From Petrosia ficiformis (Eukaryota; Porifera; Demospongiae; Haplosclerida; Petrosiidae): a stretch of DNA of 64,000 nt. The position numbers and the translations under genes were made by a program. Each line of letters opens with the position of its first letter. The stretch's first letter is position 1. Location: positions 3,391,077 to 3,455,076 of the forward strand of contig OX345644.1 in assembly GCA_947044365.1 (NCBI GenBank), given 5' to 3'. The notes under the pieces were generated by a model. That model searched no databases. It was given only the letters and a program-made list of their open reading frames with translations, and had not been told where the DNA came from. This document shows, piece after piece, positions 53,436 through 63,704 of the stretch.

Positions 53436-56096
53436 ACGCAAGCAGGTAGCATATACACTAACTAGCCATGCTTTATATAACATAATGATACTATGATTTA
53501 GCAATAGAATTTTTGGTATAAATATACTGTAGATGTATATGCAAACTATATACCTGATCACATCAAACGGTTGCCATGGGACCATACTATATTATAATTT
53601 TTCCGAGCAAAGCAAGATTACTACTTGCTAACTTAGACACAGTTTGAACTGGGGTCAAAGGTCAGAAATGCTGGTAAAGGTATATAAATTCTGGGATTAT
53701 TTGTGATTTAAAGACAAAGTTTAACATTTGAATGTTAGTAAAAACATGTGTTAGGTTGATTTACACTAACTACGAAATACAATTCACGGCTGCAAAGAAG
53801 TGTCCAAATGACACTTTTTTTTAGACAATGATTCCTGTACACTTGCTCACACACATATGGCAATTTAAGGACGTCAAAACAAATAAAATAAACAGCTAAC
53901 AGCACAACAACACAAATGATACTAGAGTAAAAACAACTTGCCTTTAAAAAAGGGCTGCAAAAAATCTGCACAAAATCCGAGTCCACCAATTTTTAACATG
54001 ATTAATACAAAGTAGACACACCCACTCATTAGAATGGCTAAGCTGAGTGAGGATTTGTGCACCCTAGTATAATTTATATGTAAATATTATGCTGGCAGCC
54101 AGACGTCATTTCAAACTACAAATGTAGCTTTATTGGTGTAAAATTTAGGGATTGTGCCTACCTCAATCCTAGTTGCTATATAGTGCATGTAGTTAAATCA
54201 GTTCAAAATTGAACAGCAAGACAATCCTGTGTTGTTTCATTTATACAGTTATTGTGGGTTCCTTTTTTCTCGTTGATTCACATAATTATAATTACATATT
54301 TATTATGTATAATTATTATATCACAGTTTGGGGGTTTATATGCAAATTTATAGCCTGTTACCATGTTGTTTCTATGTGTTGTATTTCGAATATTACCAGT
54401 TTATATATGACTTCCCAGATTCCTGGTCATATTGAGACATTATAACTGGAGTAATAGTATCACACATGATGTGCAGACTATAAACCACTTTAGAATGCTC
54501 ATGCAGTTATCATACTGAAATATAATCCTTGTATACTCAGGCATATCATTTGCACATAGACTGACAAACAGTGTTATAATTATAATAATGATAATTATAT
54601 CAAATGATTGCTACACACAGACATCTGTATATGAAGTATTATGAACCTCTTGGTAGACCTCACAGTACTTTCATTCAATGGTTTAGCTATGTCCACCTGC
54701 TTGTCAACTTCCTAACAGCTGCAGCAACTCCACTCTCGCAAGCTTCTTTGCCAATTTGAGCTTAGATGGTATGATTATATTTTGTGTACTCACAACGCTT
54801 CTTCATCTCGCCTTCACTATGCAAGGCTTCCAAAACATCTCTCACAATCGTCAGTGGCATTTTCCTTAGCTGACCATCAAGAAGACTGTTCTTCATGCCA
54901 GTATCTTAATATTGATATTTTCAATGAGTCAATAAACATGTGGTGTTTATACCGAATGTTGAAATTATTCACAATTAAAAATTTTGCTTATACATCTTAA
55001 CTGCAAATATAGCTAAATGTTTGTCCCTGTGAACTATACGGTATTAGATTTATTCTTGTAGATATGTAAAGGAATAGTAGGGGAGTGGTCTGTGGGTAGA
55101 TAGCCATTGTACACATAATGAATTGAACTACAACTCATTAAAAATGTGCAGCAACCAAAGAGCTAATGCAAATATCTGAGCAATTTTCTCTGTGTTTACA
55201 TTTCAAGCCATCAAATGATAACTTATCCAAAATTATGGTGTGGTCTCATGAAGAGAAGCCAATTAAAATTACCTGATTGTGGCACACAAATTAGTCAATT
55301 ATCACTATCACTAGTAGTAGTGGCTTGTTCATCTACATTATTAGTATATAACTACAAATGCAATCATAGGATTAAACTAAATTAGCTGTAGTATATGCAT
55401 ATGTTTACACTAGTAATTTATCATTCTAATATCATCAGTTAATGAAATATGAAGTGACATACAATTCATGTAACTGAGTAAATAAATAGTTAGTTTTTAC
55501 AATGTTGTTACTATTAATGTTGTTACTATTTGTGGAAGTGTTGCTGTAATCTTAGTATGTATTATAGGTATATTGGCTATGTAAATATGTATTATACTTT
55601 ATACAACTTATTTGTTTTGTAGAACACCATATCCATTTAAAATTAATGGGTGTGGCTTATTACAAATGGCATCCTATCGTAAGTAGGTGGCTGAAGGTAT
55701 TTGTTGTCTAGTCAAGAAACAGAACAGTACGATGTGAATTTAACTTAAAATAAATTTGTATTTGTGCTAAAACTACTTTAATAGCTACAAAAACGTTGAA
55801 ATCTATTTTTATGAAAAAGAATAATAATAATAATAATAATATGAAGATTTTGCCAGTTTTGCTACTCGCCAGTTCTCTACTTTAATGACGATCTCCGGGC
55901 ATCTAAAACGTGCTGTTAGTCATAAAAATACTCAGTATTATAAGTTGTATGTATACTTTAACTTATATGTATATATTAGCAGAGATTTCAGCTTACCACT
56001 TGCAATTGAAATGTATGGGGGCCATTGCCATTGGGGGGCATCTTTTTTTCCAGGCCATACATACATAGAGAGTACTACCGTACTCTCTGATTATAT

Positions 56097-56137
<41 letters not shown>

Positions 56138-56350
56138 GTGTATTTATAGTATGCACATATACAATTATACATGTATACATATATATGTAATATCAGGAGC
56201 GCATGAATCCCAAGGAGCATACAACAGCTATATGAAAGCTGTGTCAACCTATGTCGAACGAAAGTACTTGAGATAATGATATTCATAATGTGTTTCAAGT
56301 GCTATAGTGTAAACATACACGCCTAGCACCGTGTCCTGCACGTGATAAAA
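53436..56350. other. Long intergenic stretch, nothing coding recognised
   Basis: About 2.9 kb of AT-rich DNA. It contains (AAT)n near 55829 and (AT)n at 56097-56134. Short open frames have no recognisable domain. There is no dynein exon and no family-specific ankyrin sequence. Confidence 0.45.
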
Positions 56351-56464
56351 ATGGCGACAAAAGCTGCTAAAGTACTATATACTAGACAGCTGTTGAAAAA
56401 GGAGGTGAAGTATCTTATAAGTAGAGTGAGAGAAGTGGATGCTGTTCATTTCATGAGCAACTAA
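56351..56464 (+). CDS. Small open frame, unknown
   Basis: A 37-codon frame starting AAAATGGCGACAAAAGC, which is a good start context, in locally GC-richer DNA. It reads MATKAAKVLYTRQLLKKEVK and continues basic to a stop. No domain is recognised. It could be the first exon of a small gene or chance. Confidence 0.15.
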   Translation: MATKAAKVLYTRQLLKKEVKYLISRVREVDAVHFMSN

Positions 56465-56887
56465 CCTTCCTCGGACGTTCTTGTGAAGTTTATCGTCGTT
56501 GTTTTGGCCTGTAGCTTTTCTTTTTGAGCTGCCACTTATTTTATATATTCCCATATTCTTCGTTGCCTCTTGAGGTAGTGAAGCAAGCGATGTTGATGTG
56601 GTTCTCTTCATGGAACATAGGCTTGCTACAGCTGCCTTTCTCTTCATTAGTGTATACTACACTATATAGTACTATACTGCACGTGCATTGGGTGCAGTTT
56701 GTTGGCGGATTTTTAATTTTGTGTATCGTCAGCCACTTAGCGCCTCCACCTTGTTTGCTTAGTGTTTGCCCATATATGGGCATTTTGTGCAATTCGTTCG
56801 ACAAAGGTTGACACAGCGTTTTATATAGCAGTTGTACGCTCCTTCCCCGCTTTTGGCGGGGTTCATGAGCTCCTGGTTAATTATATA

Positions 56888-57042
56888 GTATGCTAACAGG
56901 TCCTATATACAAAATATAGGACCTGAGTTTTGTGTCCGAGGATGTGATATAGCCCAAGCCTGTGAGGTCTATATCACATTCGAGGACACAAAACAAGGGT
57001 CCTATATGGAGTATATAGGACGTGTTAGCATACTATATACAA
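56888..57042. mobile_element. Nested palindrome, GTATGCTAACAGG ends
   Basis: Arms GTATGCTAACA and TGTTAGCATAC enclose inner pairs GGTCCTATATA/TATATAGGAC and TTTTGTGTCCGAGGATGTGA / TCACATTCGAGGACACAAAA. It can fold into one long hairpin. Confidence 0.75.
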
Positions 57043-57180
57043 TATATTATATGATGGTGAGATCTCATGCATAGTGTATGCAGAGTGGTCAGACAGGTCT
57101 ATATTAAAAAAACATAGACCTCCACATATAAAATATATAGACCTCACTACATCAAAGGGATGATGTCACCATTATACAAT

Positions 57181-57181
<1 letters not shown>

Positions 57182-57220
<39 letters not shown>

Positions 57221-57370
57221 ATATAATTATATAACATGGCTTCGAGGTGTGTATCAGCAATATCAGACCAGAACCCCAAGATAGTAGCCCGAGGCGAAGC
57301 CTCGGGCTACTATCGAGGGGTGAAGGGCTGATATTGCTGATACACACCAAGAAGCCATGCTATATATAAT
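57182..57370. mobile_element. (AT)n and second nested palindrome
   Basis: An (AT)n run at 57182-57218, then arms ACATGGCTTC...GGTGTGTATCAGCAATATCAG (57234-57266) and CTGATATTGCTGATACACAC...GAAGCCATG (57330-57358). At the centre TAGTAGCCCGAGGC and GCCTCGGGCTACTA pair around GAA. Probably the same class of foldback element as 56888-57042. Confidence 0.75.
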
Positions 57371-57460
57371 ATATTCTATACCTAACATGTACATCAATGT
57401 TACCTGACATCTACGGCTCTACGCTCCTTTTTCCTTTTGGGAGGAGTTTATCAGAAAAAC

Positions 57461-57700
57461 ACGAAGCAATATCAATAATCCTGAGGCAATATCAATAATC
57501 CTGAGGCAATATCAATAACCCTGAGGCAATATCAATAATCCTGAGGGATTATTAATAATCCTGAGGCAATATCAATAACCCTGAGGCAATATCAATAATC
57601 CTGAGGGATTATTAATAATCCTGAGGCAATATCAATAATCCTGAGGGATTATTAATAATCCTGAGGCAATATCAATAACCCTGAGGGATTATTAATAATG
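57461..57700. repeat. 20-bp minisatellite, 12 units of two types
   Basis: Twelve exact 20-bp units. Type A is CTGAGGCAATATCAATAATC (three units end AACC, and the first begins ACGAAG). Type B is CTGAGGGATTATTAATAATC. The order is A A A A B A A B A B A B. It ends 322 bp before the gene 4 ATG. Confidence 0.95.
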
Positions 57701-57899
57701 TGGTTCCAAATAAACTTCACTTAGGCATGTTCTAAAATGACGAGAAACCACAACTAAGAAGATAATTGTAGTTGCTCCTAGTAACAGAGCCGTTTTATTC
57801 AAGCTTTAATGGAACTACTATGTGAAGAGAGAGATCCTTATTGTATGGCCCCTTGATTTTTTCTTGCATTTTCTAAATAGCAAAATGTTTAATCACAGC

Positions 57900-58022
57900 A
57901 TTGTAATACCACTATATCATCTTCATTAATTTAGATTACCACTACCAGTAAATTGGAGCTTCAAAAACTTTAAAACCAATACTTCTTATTTGTAATTTTA
58001 AGGAAGTCACAAGCACGAGTCA
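57900..58022 (+). promoter_or_regulatory. 5' flank of gene 4, conserved core
   Basis: The last 120 bp before the ATG match the gene 1 and gene 2 flanks: TTCATTAATTTAGATTACCA, then CAGTAAATTGGAGCTT and AACTTTAAAACC. Further upstream the homology is lost and the minisatellite begins. Confidence 0.5.
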
Positions 58023-61000
58023 ATGGATGATGAAATTGCTCATGCTTTTAGAAATGGAGATTATAAGAGAGCATCAGATTTGTTACAGAATGTGAGAGAT
58101 TTTAATGATAGGGACTTGTTGTGTTTCTATCCAGACAAATACAAACATATTGATTGTAAAACATATAATGTTTCTCTTCTTCATCTTGCTGCTTATCATG
58201 GGTGGTTAGATATTTGTGATCAACTAATAACAGAATATGAATACAATCCTCTTGTAAAATACAGCTTTGGATCTCTTACTGACCATTTACAAAATATTCG
58301 TTTACCACCACCACCACCACCTTTATTCTATGCTACACTAGGTGGACACTATGAGGTAGTAAAATACCTTATTAAGAAATGTAATTGTGTTCCTCATCAA
58401 CAAAGTATAGAGGGTGAGTCTCCATTATATCTGGCATGTTTAGTAGGACACTATGAGATAGTAACATATCTCATTAGCAAATGTCATTGTGATCCAAACA
58501 TAGGAGTTAGCTATAAGAAACAATACCGTAGTTACCATCCACTTCATGGTGCGTGTATAGAGGGTAATCTTGAGATAGTGAATTATCTCACATCTTTACC
58601 TTCAGTAGATGTGAATATTAAGAATGATGATGGTTATACTCCACTAAATATGGCTTGCCAGTATGGTAAATTAGACATTGCAAAGTTTCTAGTGTCTCTC
58701 CCTTCGGTAGATATGAATACACAAGATAAAAATGGCTATACTCCACTACATACAGCTTGTCATTATGGGCAATTACACATTGTAACGTTTCTAGCATCCT
58801 CACCTTCAGTAGATGTGAATATCCAAGATGATGATGGTTGTACTCCACTCCATACAGCTTGTGAGTATGGTCAATTGCAAGTTACTAAGTTTCTAGTGTC
58901 TCTATCTTCAGTAGATATGAATATCAAAGATGATAATGGTTATACCCCACTACACACAGCTTGTCATCATGGTAAATTAGATATTGTAAAGTTTCTTATG
59001 TCTACAGAAGGAATAAACTCAATGTCTACTGATAAAAATGGTAATACACCACTTCATATAGCATGTAGCAAACATGAGGTAGATATAGTAATATATCTCT
59101 TGTCAACAGGCCATACAAATCCAATGGCCAAGAACAGTCAACTAAGAACTCCAGTACAAATGGCAGGACATAACTATAGCATCTTGAAACTGTTTGAACC
59201 ATTTCAACAATGTAAAGTGGATTTCCCTGTTGAGTCGTACAGTAAGGTCTTCCTATGTGGTAATACTACTAATGGTAAGAGTTCCATGGCTCATACATTA
59301 TTGCAACGAGTGAGTATCTCAAAGCGAGTCAAATACAATCCTTTTAAACGTCAAGAGAAAGCCGAGCCTCTCACAGCTGGTATTATTCCTCATCATCTTG
59401 AGAGGAATGAGATAGGTAATATTGTCTTGTATGATTTGGCTGGTCATCCTGAATACTACAGTAGTCATGAAGCTGTCTTAGCAACCCTAATGTTAAGATC
59501 ACCTGCTGTTTTTATTATTCTAGTCAAGCTAACCGATAAACTAGAGGATATTGAGAAGCAGTTGTACTATTGGGCTAGCTTTATTCAGAATGCATGTGGT
59601 CGAATGTCTAAGAAGTCTCAAGTAATTATAGTAGGTAGTCATGCTGATAAGAGGAGAGCTACAGAGAATGCCAAAGCCATAGTTGAGAATTGTGATTTTG
59701 AACAGATATTTCAACAACTGGAGTATAAAGGTTTTGTAGCTATGGATTGTCGCAATCCAAATAAAACAGGCTTTGACCAGTTCATTACTTACCTTTTAGA
59801 GAGTAGTCAAGCAGTACTTGACGATTCCGATAGTATTAGTTTCTATTGTCATGTTTTGTATGCCTTTCTTAAGACAAAGTTGGATCAAAAAACTGTGACT
59901 TTATATAATCTTACACAGATAATGCATGATGAGAATGAGCCTTCCCTTCCATATAATGAATCTGTTCTCCTTGAATTGTTAACTATTCTCAGTGATAAAG
60001 GTCTCATCCTGTTCATCAACAGCACAGATTCTACTAGTAGCTGGGTGATTATAGACAAGCAAAGCCTCTTGAAAGAGATTAATGGCACGCTGTTTGCTCC
60101 ATCATACTTTAAGGAGTATCGTTCAACTCTGGCTAGTAACACTGGGATAGTACCAGTTACTGTCTTAAGTGATGTGTTCCCTCAATATGATCCTGACATG
60201 TTAGTTGGGTTTCTAAAGGGTTTGGAGTTCTGTCATGAGATTGATGAAAATACTCTTAAACTTATTACTACCAATCTCTCGTCTTCCTCAAACAAGTTGT
60301 TATATTTTCCAGCTCTTGTTAGTGCTGAGCCTTCCTCTGAAGTGACTATCACTGATGGATTTGGGTGGTGTCTTTGGTGTCCTAATCCCTACCAATTCTT
60401 TTCAACTCGGTTTCTTCAAGTTCTTCTACTACGAATAGCTTATTTATTTTCTTATCAAGTAAATGATGTTGGTATCATTCATAGGTCCCCCGTTCAAAGC
60501 TTAGATCGATCTTGTCATGTATGGAAGAATGGTATTTGTTGGACAAGAGATGGTGTTAAAACAGTAGTACAAGTTAGTGAACAGAATCGTAGTATTGTAT
60601 TACTAGTACAGCCACTTCATGAGAGTTTAGAGTTAGAAAGCCTTCAAGTTCGTAGTTCAAGTACTCAGAAGATCCTTCAGATTAAAGATGAATTCTGTCA
60701 TTCTTGTGATACTCAAGAGTGTCTCATTTCTAATCATCATCTAAATGTGGCCTTACAGTATAATCTTAAAAATTTATCAATCTTCAAAATAGAAGATATT
60801 TCTAGAGTGGTGATATTGAAGAAAACGTTTGTAACAAGCAATATGACAGAATCACTCAATATATCCTCACTCCTGGGACAGTTAGAACCATTCCACTCCC
60901 TCCCTCTATCAGTAATCCATCAGCTGTTTGATGATAGTAATGTCAGTCAGCTTATCCCAGAACATCTCCTCAGAGAACTACAAGAAAGATGTAGACCAAT

Positions 61001-61109
61001 AATGGATATCTATCCAGTAACCAGAGAGTCCAGCACATACCAGTCAGTTAGAGATCATCTGAACAGATTCAGTATATTTGGTGGAAGGAATCCATTTGTG
61101 AGTGAATGA
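58023..61109 (+). CDS. Gene 4 main exon: short ankyrin-Roc-COR protein
   Basis: A 1028-codon frame, the most compact member. The start MDDEIAHAFRNGDYKRASDL lines up with genes 1 and 2. About ten ankyrin repeats occupy residues 45-375. Roc motifs are GNTTNGKS at 413-420, DLAG at 471-474 and SHAD at 539-542, followed by the COR-like region. From the last ankyrin repeats to the end of COR it is nearly identical to gene 1 (for example NCDFEQIFQQLEYKGFVAMD), closer than to genes 2 or 3. The exon most likely ends at 61097 with donor GTGAGT. With promoter, full N terminus and complete tail exons, it is the best candidate for a working gene. Confidence 0.88.
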   Translation: MDDEIAHAFRNGDYKRASDLLQNVRDFNDRDLLCFYPDKYKHIDCKTYNVSLLHLAAYHGWLDICDQLITEYEYNPLVKYSFGSLTDHLQNIRLPPPPPPLFYATLGGHYEVVKYLIKKCNCVPHQQSIEGESPLYLACLVGHYEIVTYLISKCHCDPNIGVSYKKQYRSYHPLHGACIEGNLEIVNYLTSLPSVDVNIKNDDGYTPLNMACQYGKLDIAKFLVSLPSVDMNTQDKNGYTPLHTACHYGQLHIVTFLASSPSVDVNIQDDDGCTPLHTACEYGQLQVTKFLVSLSSVDMNIKDDNGYTPLHTACHHGKLDIVKFLMSTEGINSMSTDKNGNTPLHIACSKHEVDIVIYLLSTGHTNPMAKNSQLRTPVQMAGHNYSILKLFEPFQQCKVDFPVESYSKVFLCGNTTNGKSSMAHTLLQRVSISKRVKYNPFKRQEKAEPLTAGIIPHHLERNEIGNIVLYDLAGHPEYYSSHEAVLATLMLRSPAVFIILVKLTDKLEDIEKQLYYWASFIQNACGRMSKKSQVIIVGSHADKRRATENAKAIVENCDFEQIFQQLEYKGFVAMDCRNPNKTGFDQFITYLLESSQAVLDDSDSISFYCHVLYAFLKTKLDQKTVTLYNLTQIMHDENEPSLPYNESVLLELLTILSDKGLILFINSTDSTSSWVIIDKQSLLKEINGTLFAPSYFKEYRSTLASNTGIVPVTVLSDVFPQYDPDMLVGFLKGLEFCHEIDENTLKLITTNLSSSSNKLLYFPALVSAEPSSEVTITDGFGWCLWCPNPYQFFSTRFLQVLLLRIAYLFSYQVNDVGIIHRSPVQSLDRSCHVWKNGICWTRDGVKTVVQVSEQNRSIVLLVQPLHESLELESLQVRSSSTQKILQIKDEFCHSCDTQECLISNHHLNVALQYNLKNLSIFKIEDISRVVILKKTFVTSNMTESLNISSLLGQLEPFHSLPLSVIHQLFDDSNVSQLIPEHLLRELQERCRPIMDIYPVTRESSTYQSVRDHLNRFSIFGGRNPFVSE

Positions 61110-61189
61110 TTATGTATTCTATGAAGCATTTATTATATGTTTGTGCTACAGAATTTACAATTTATTTAAGACATGTGTTTTAATTATAG

Positions 61190-61301
61190 GATATTGCTGA
61201 TCCTGTTCTGACTGATGATGAGAGAAAGATGATTTCTCAATCATTCTCTGTTACTACTAATGTTGAACCTCTTAGCTATACAATACCAGATGATACACCA
61301 G
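61190..61301 (+). CDS. Gene 4 exon 2, linker exon
   Basis: 112 nt with the same phases as the other copies, coding for DIADPVLTDDERKMISQSFS and a short tail ending DDTPG. Confidence 0.75.
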
Positions 61302-61479
61302 GTGAGTATAACTAACCACATAAAATACATGATATATGTAGATGGTGAGTTTGTACATGTATACATGTACACAAAGAAAATGGCATAGGTTTGTTACATC
61401 CATATTTTAAGTGACAGATTACTATACAATATTACCCTGTACTCATCCTGTGTGTGTGTGAGGGTTAACAATACAAAAA

Positions 61480-61740
61480 CATTTCAACAAAATATAAAAG
61501 AAAATGTAGGGACATCAAAATGCAAGTTATGTGAAGAAAGTCAGACACTGAAGGTTAACACAGGACCCCAAATTAAACATATAACCTTACACAGGTGTTG
61601 TTCTTTGTTTATTGCTTGTAGAGTGGTATATATAGGTGATAATGTGGAGTCATATGGAAGTGGTTTGGGTCCTATATACGTATCCTCCATTAATAATAAC
61701 CTTGTTCGGATACTTTTTGGGTTTTGATTGAAACCTTTTT
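61480..61740. mobile_element. beta MITE in gene 4 intron
   Basis: Full copy: AAAGAAAATGTAGGGACATC on the left, GTCATATGGAAGTGGTTTGG and CTTTTTGGGTTTTGATTGAA on the right. Same position as the copy in gene 3. Confidence 0.65.
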
Positions 61741-61848
61741 TTTAATTAAAAGTACTCATAATAATTAATATATAAATTAATTGCATACATTATAATTTCT
61801 ATACTGATCATTGATTCATAATAATTGTGTATTACATTTATATCATAG

Positions 61849-61917
61849 GTTCATCACAGTACAGTGTTCCAGTTTCTGATAGAAACCTTACTACACCATC
61901 TTGTGATGTTGCTACAG
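61849..61917 (+). CDS. Gene 4 23-codon linker exon
   Basis: A 69-nt phase 1-1 exon between ATCATAG and ACAG|GTACAT, reading GSSQYSVPVSDRNLTTPSCD and VAT. It is intact only in gene 4; gene 3 keeps its 3' end and gene 1 lacks it. The RNLTT motif resembles the 17-codon exon, so the two small exons may be related. Confidence 0.6.
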
Positions 61918-61978
61918 GTACATCACAATAACTAGCATTTAATTATACTTTATCTATCACTTCATATTTGTATAATAG

Positions 61979-62290
61979 ATTCAACAACTCCTCTGACTAT
62001 ATTTACAAGACATGTAAATGAAATGCTGGGCATGATATCAGATCCAGACACAGAGAGACTACCTAATGATCTCTCATCAGCTAATCTAATACCATATTCT
62101 ATCAAAGATGATCTTATCTCTACTAAAGGTCTCTCTCGTTATCAAAAGGCCAGCAAATTACTGAATGAGATCGAGAGATCACTCAGAAACCTGAATACTC
62201 CAGAGATATTGGAGAAGTTCTGTCTGATATTGAAGAAACAAGAAAACGAAGGTCTGAAAAGAATGGCTGGAGAAATGTTAAAGGAGCTAG
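61979..62290 (+). CDS. Gene 4 exon, first CARD-like domain
   Basis: 312-nt phase 1-1 exon, homologous to 7641-7952 and 40624-40935. It shares STTPLTIF and KRMAGEMLKELG with gene 3. Confidence 0.75.
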
Positions 62291-62389
62291 GTGGGTAGAT
62301 AAATGTACTTCCTATATTCTAACATGTCTACTGATACTGTAATTAGATAGTTGGTATAGTAAGACACATAATATATATCACATATACAG

Positions 62390-62440
62390 GTTCAATACAA
62401 GATGGAGTTGGATTAGTTTCCTCTATAAATCTCACTACAG
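62390..62440 (+). CDS. Gene 4 17-codon linker exon
   Basis: 51-nt phase 1-1 exon matching 8044-8094 with one change (SSINLTT). Confidence 0.65.
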
Positions 62441-62509
62441 GTATTGAACTATAATATTTATTATTAATAGTAATTATTAGTTATTAACTTTGTTTTTTTA
62501 TGTCTATAG

Positions 62510-62821
62510 ATTTAAAATCTCCATTGAATATATTCGTGAGACACATGTGTGAAATGTTAGATGTGATATCAGATCCAGACACAGAGAGACTACCTAATGA
62601 TCTGTCATCAGCTAACCTAATACCATATTCTATGAAAGATGATCTTATATCTACTAAAGGTCTCTCTCGTTATCAAAAAGCCAGTATTCTACTGAATGAG
62701 ATGCACAGATCACTGAGACTCACTAATAAACCAGAGATATTAGAAAACTTTAGTGAAGTTTTAACAAAACAAGAGAATCCAGCACTGACAAGAATTGCTG
62801 AGCACATGTTAAAAGAACTAG
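62510..62821 (+). CDS. Gene 4 exon, second CARD-like domain
   Basis: 312-nt phase 1-1 exon with DLKSPLNIF and RIAEHMLKELG as in gene 3. If the donor GTATGT is unused, the protein ends a few residues on at 62847. No further exon is seen before the dynein relics. Confidence 0.72.
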
Positions 62822-62870
62822 GTATGTGTGATTTTACCACATATTAATTATTACTAGTAATTTGGGATAT

Positions 62871-62980
62871 GATGAGCTATTCAAAGCTCATCTTTGAAGA
62901 GTGGCAGATCTATAGCAGAGCCTAGCACAGCACAGGCCTTGCTAATGACACTTTGTGCCCTGCCTAAATCACACACAAAA
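62871..62980. mobile_element. Truncated hAT-type MITE after gene 4
   Basis: The conserved 22-nt hairpin (62871-62892) is followed by TCTTTGAA and then GAGTGGCAGATCTATAGCAG, the left end of the MITE seen whole at 41973-42317. Homology ends near 62980 and the right end is missing. Confidence 0.7.
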
Positions 62981-63704
62981 AAAACATTGGTGCTTATATA
63001 ACTCATTCTTACCATTTCCTGACTTTGAGAAGACTTCTGATAACAAATTAATACATAACTCATCTTGTGTTTAAGGTTATCACTGCATGATGAAGCAGGC
63101 TGCTTTAAATTAAATGAAATTGAAGTAGTGGCCACTACAACATAAATCACTGGCTATAAGCATTCCAGCAATGACAATAACTTTCTGTTAGCTACATCTA
63201 TTTCATGTTGTGTTGTACATGTAATTCAAGTATAATTAATATGTACATGTGGAGGTTCTGGGAAGGATAGTGTTGACTAAGATATGACATAGTTATAATC
63301 AGATTTATCATGATCTGCAATTAAACATTTTTTCTATCATCAGATTCATGCTAATTCTGAAGTTGGATGGATACACAGAACTCAATCCAACATCTCCTCC
63401 TGTCACTTGTGAGGGAGAAGAAGATTAGGTAAATGTCCCTCCCATTGCTGGTGATTGGTACTCCAGATACACATTTTGAACATTTGTCAACATTAATATT
63501 TTTAAAGAAGGTAATATATGTATCTATGTATTTATTCATAATTATATTCATGGAATTTACTATGTTTACATATTATCTATAATGAATTATGATGTCTGTG
63601 GATTTATGTATCTATTTTTCTGTCTATCTATCTCTTTAATTGATCTACTATAGAGTATAAACATAATAATAAATAAATGTTGTATTTTTTTTCATTTAGG
63701 ATGT
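62981..63704. other. Gene 4 3' flank with conserved block
   Basis: Mostly non-coding. Bases about 63300-63545 match 19460-19700 after gene 2 (GGATACACAGAACTCAATCC-like core) but the frame is broken here. No Death exon is found between the CARDs and this block. Confidence 0.45.

Noticed and set aside
56375..56811. Opposed open frames of about 90 codons
   Set aside because: No recognisable domain, no splice borders in common with any family, and the two strands overlap. Only the 56351 frame is noted, at low confidence.
62981..63300. A Death exon for gene 4 after its CARDs
   Set aside because: No sequence like PDWMRLG or MLSTWL is found between the CARD exons and the dynein relic.
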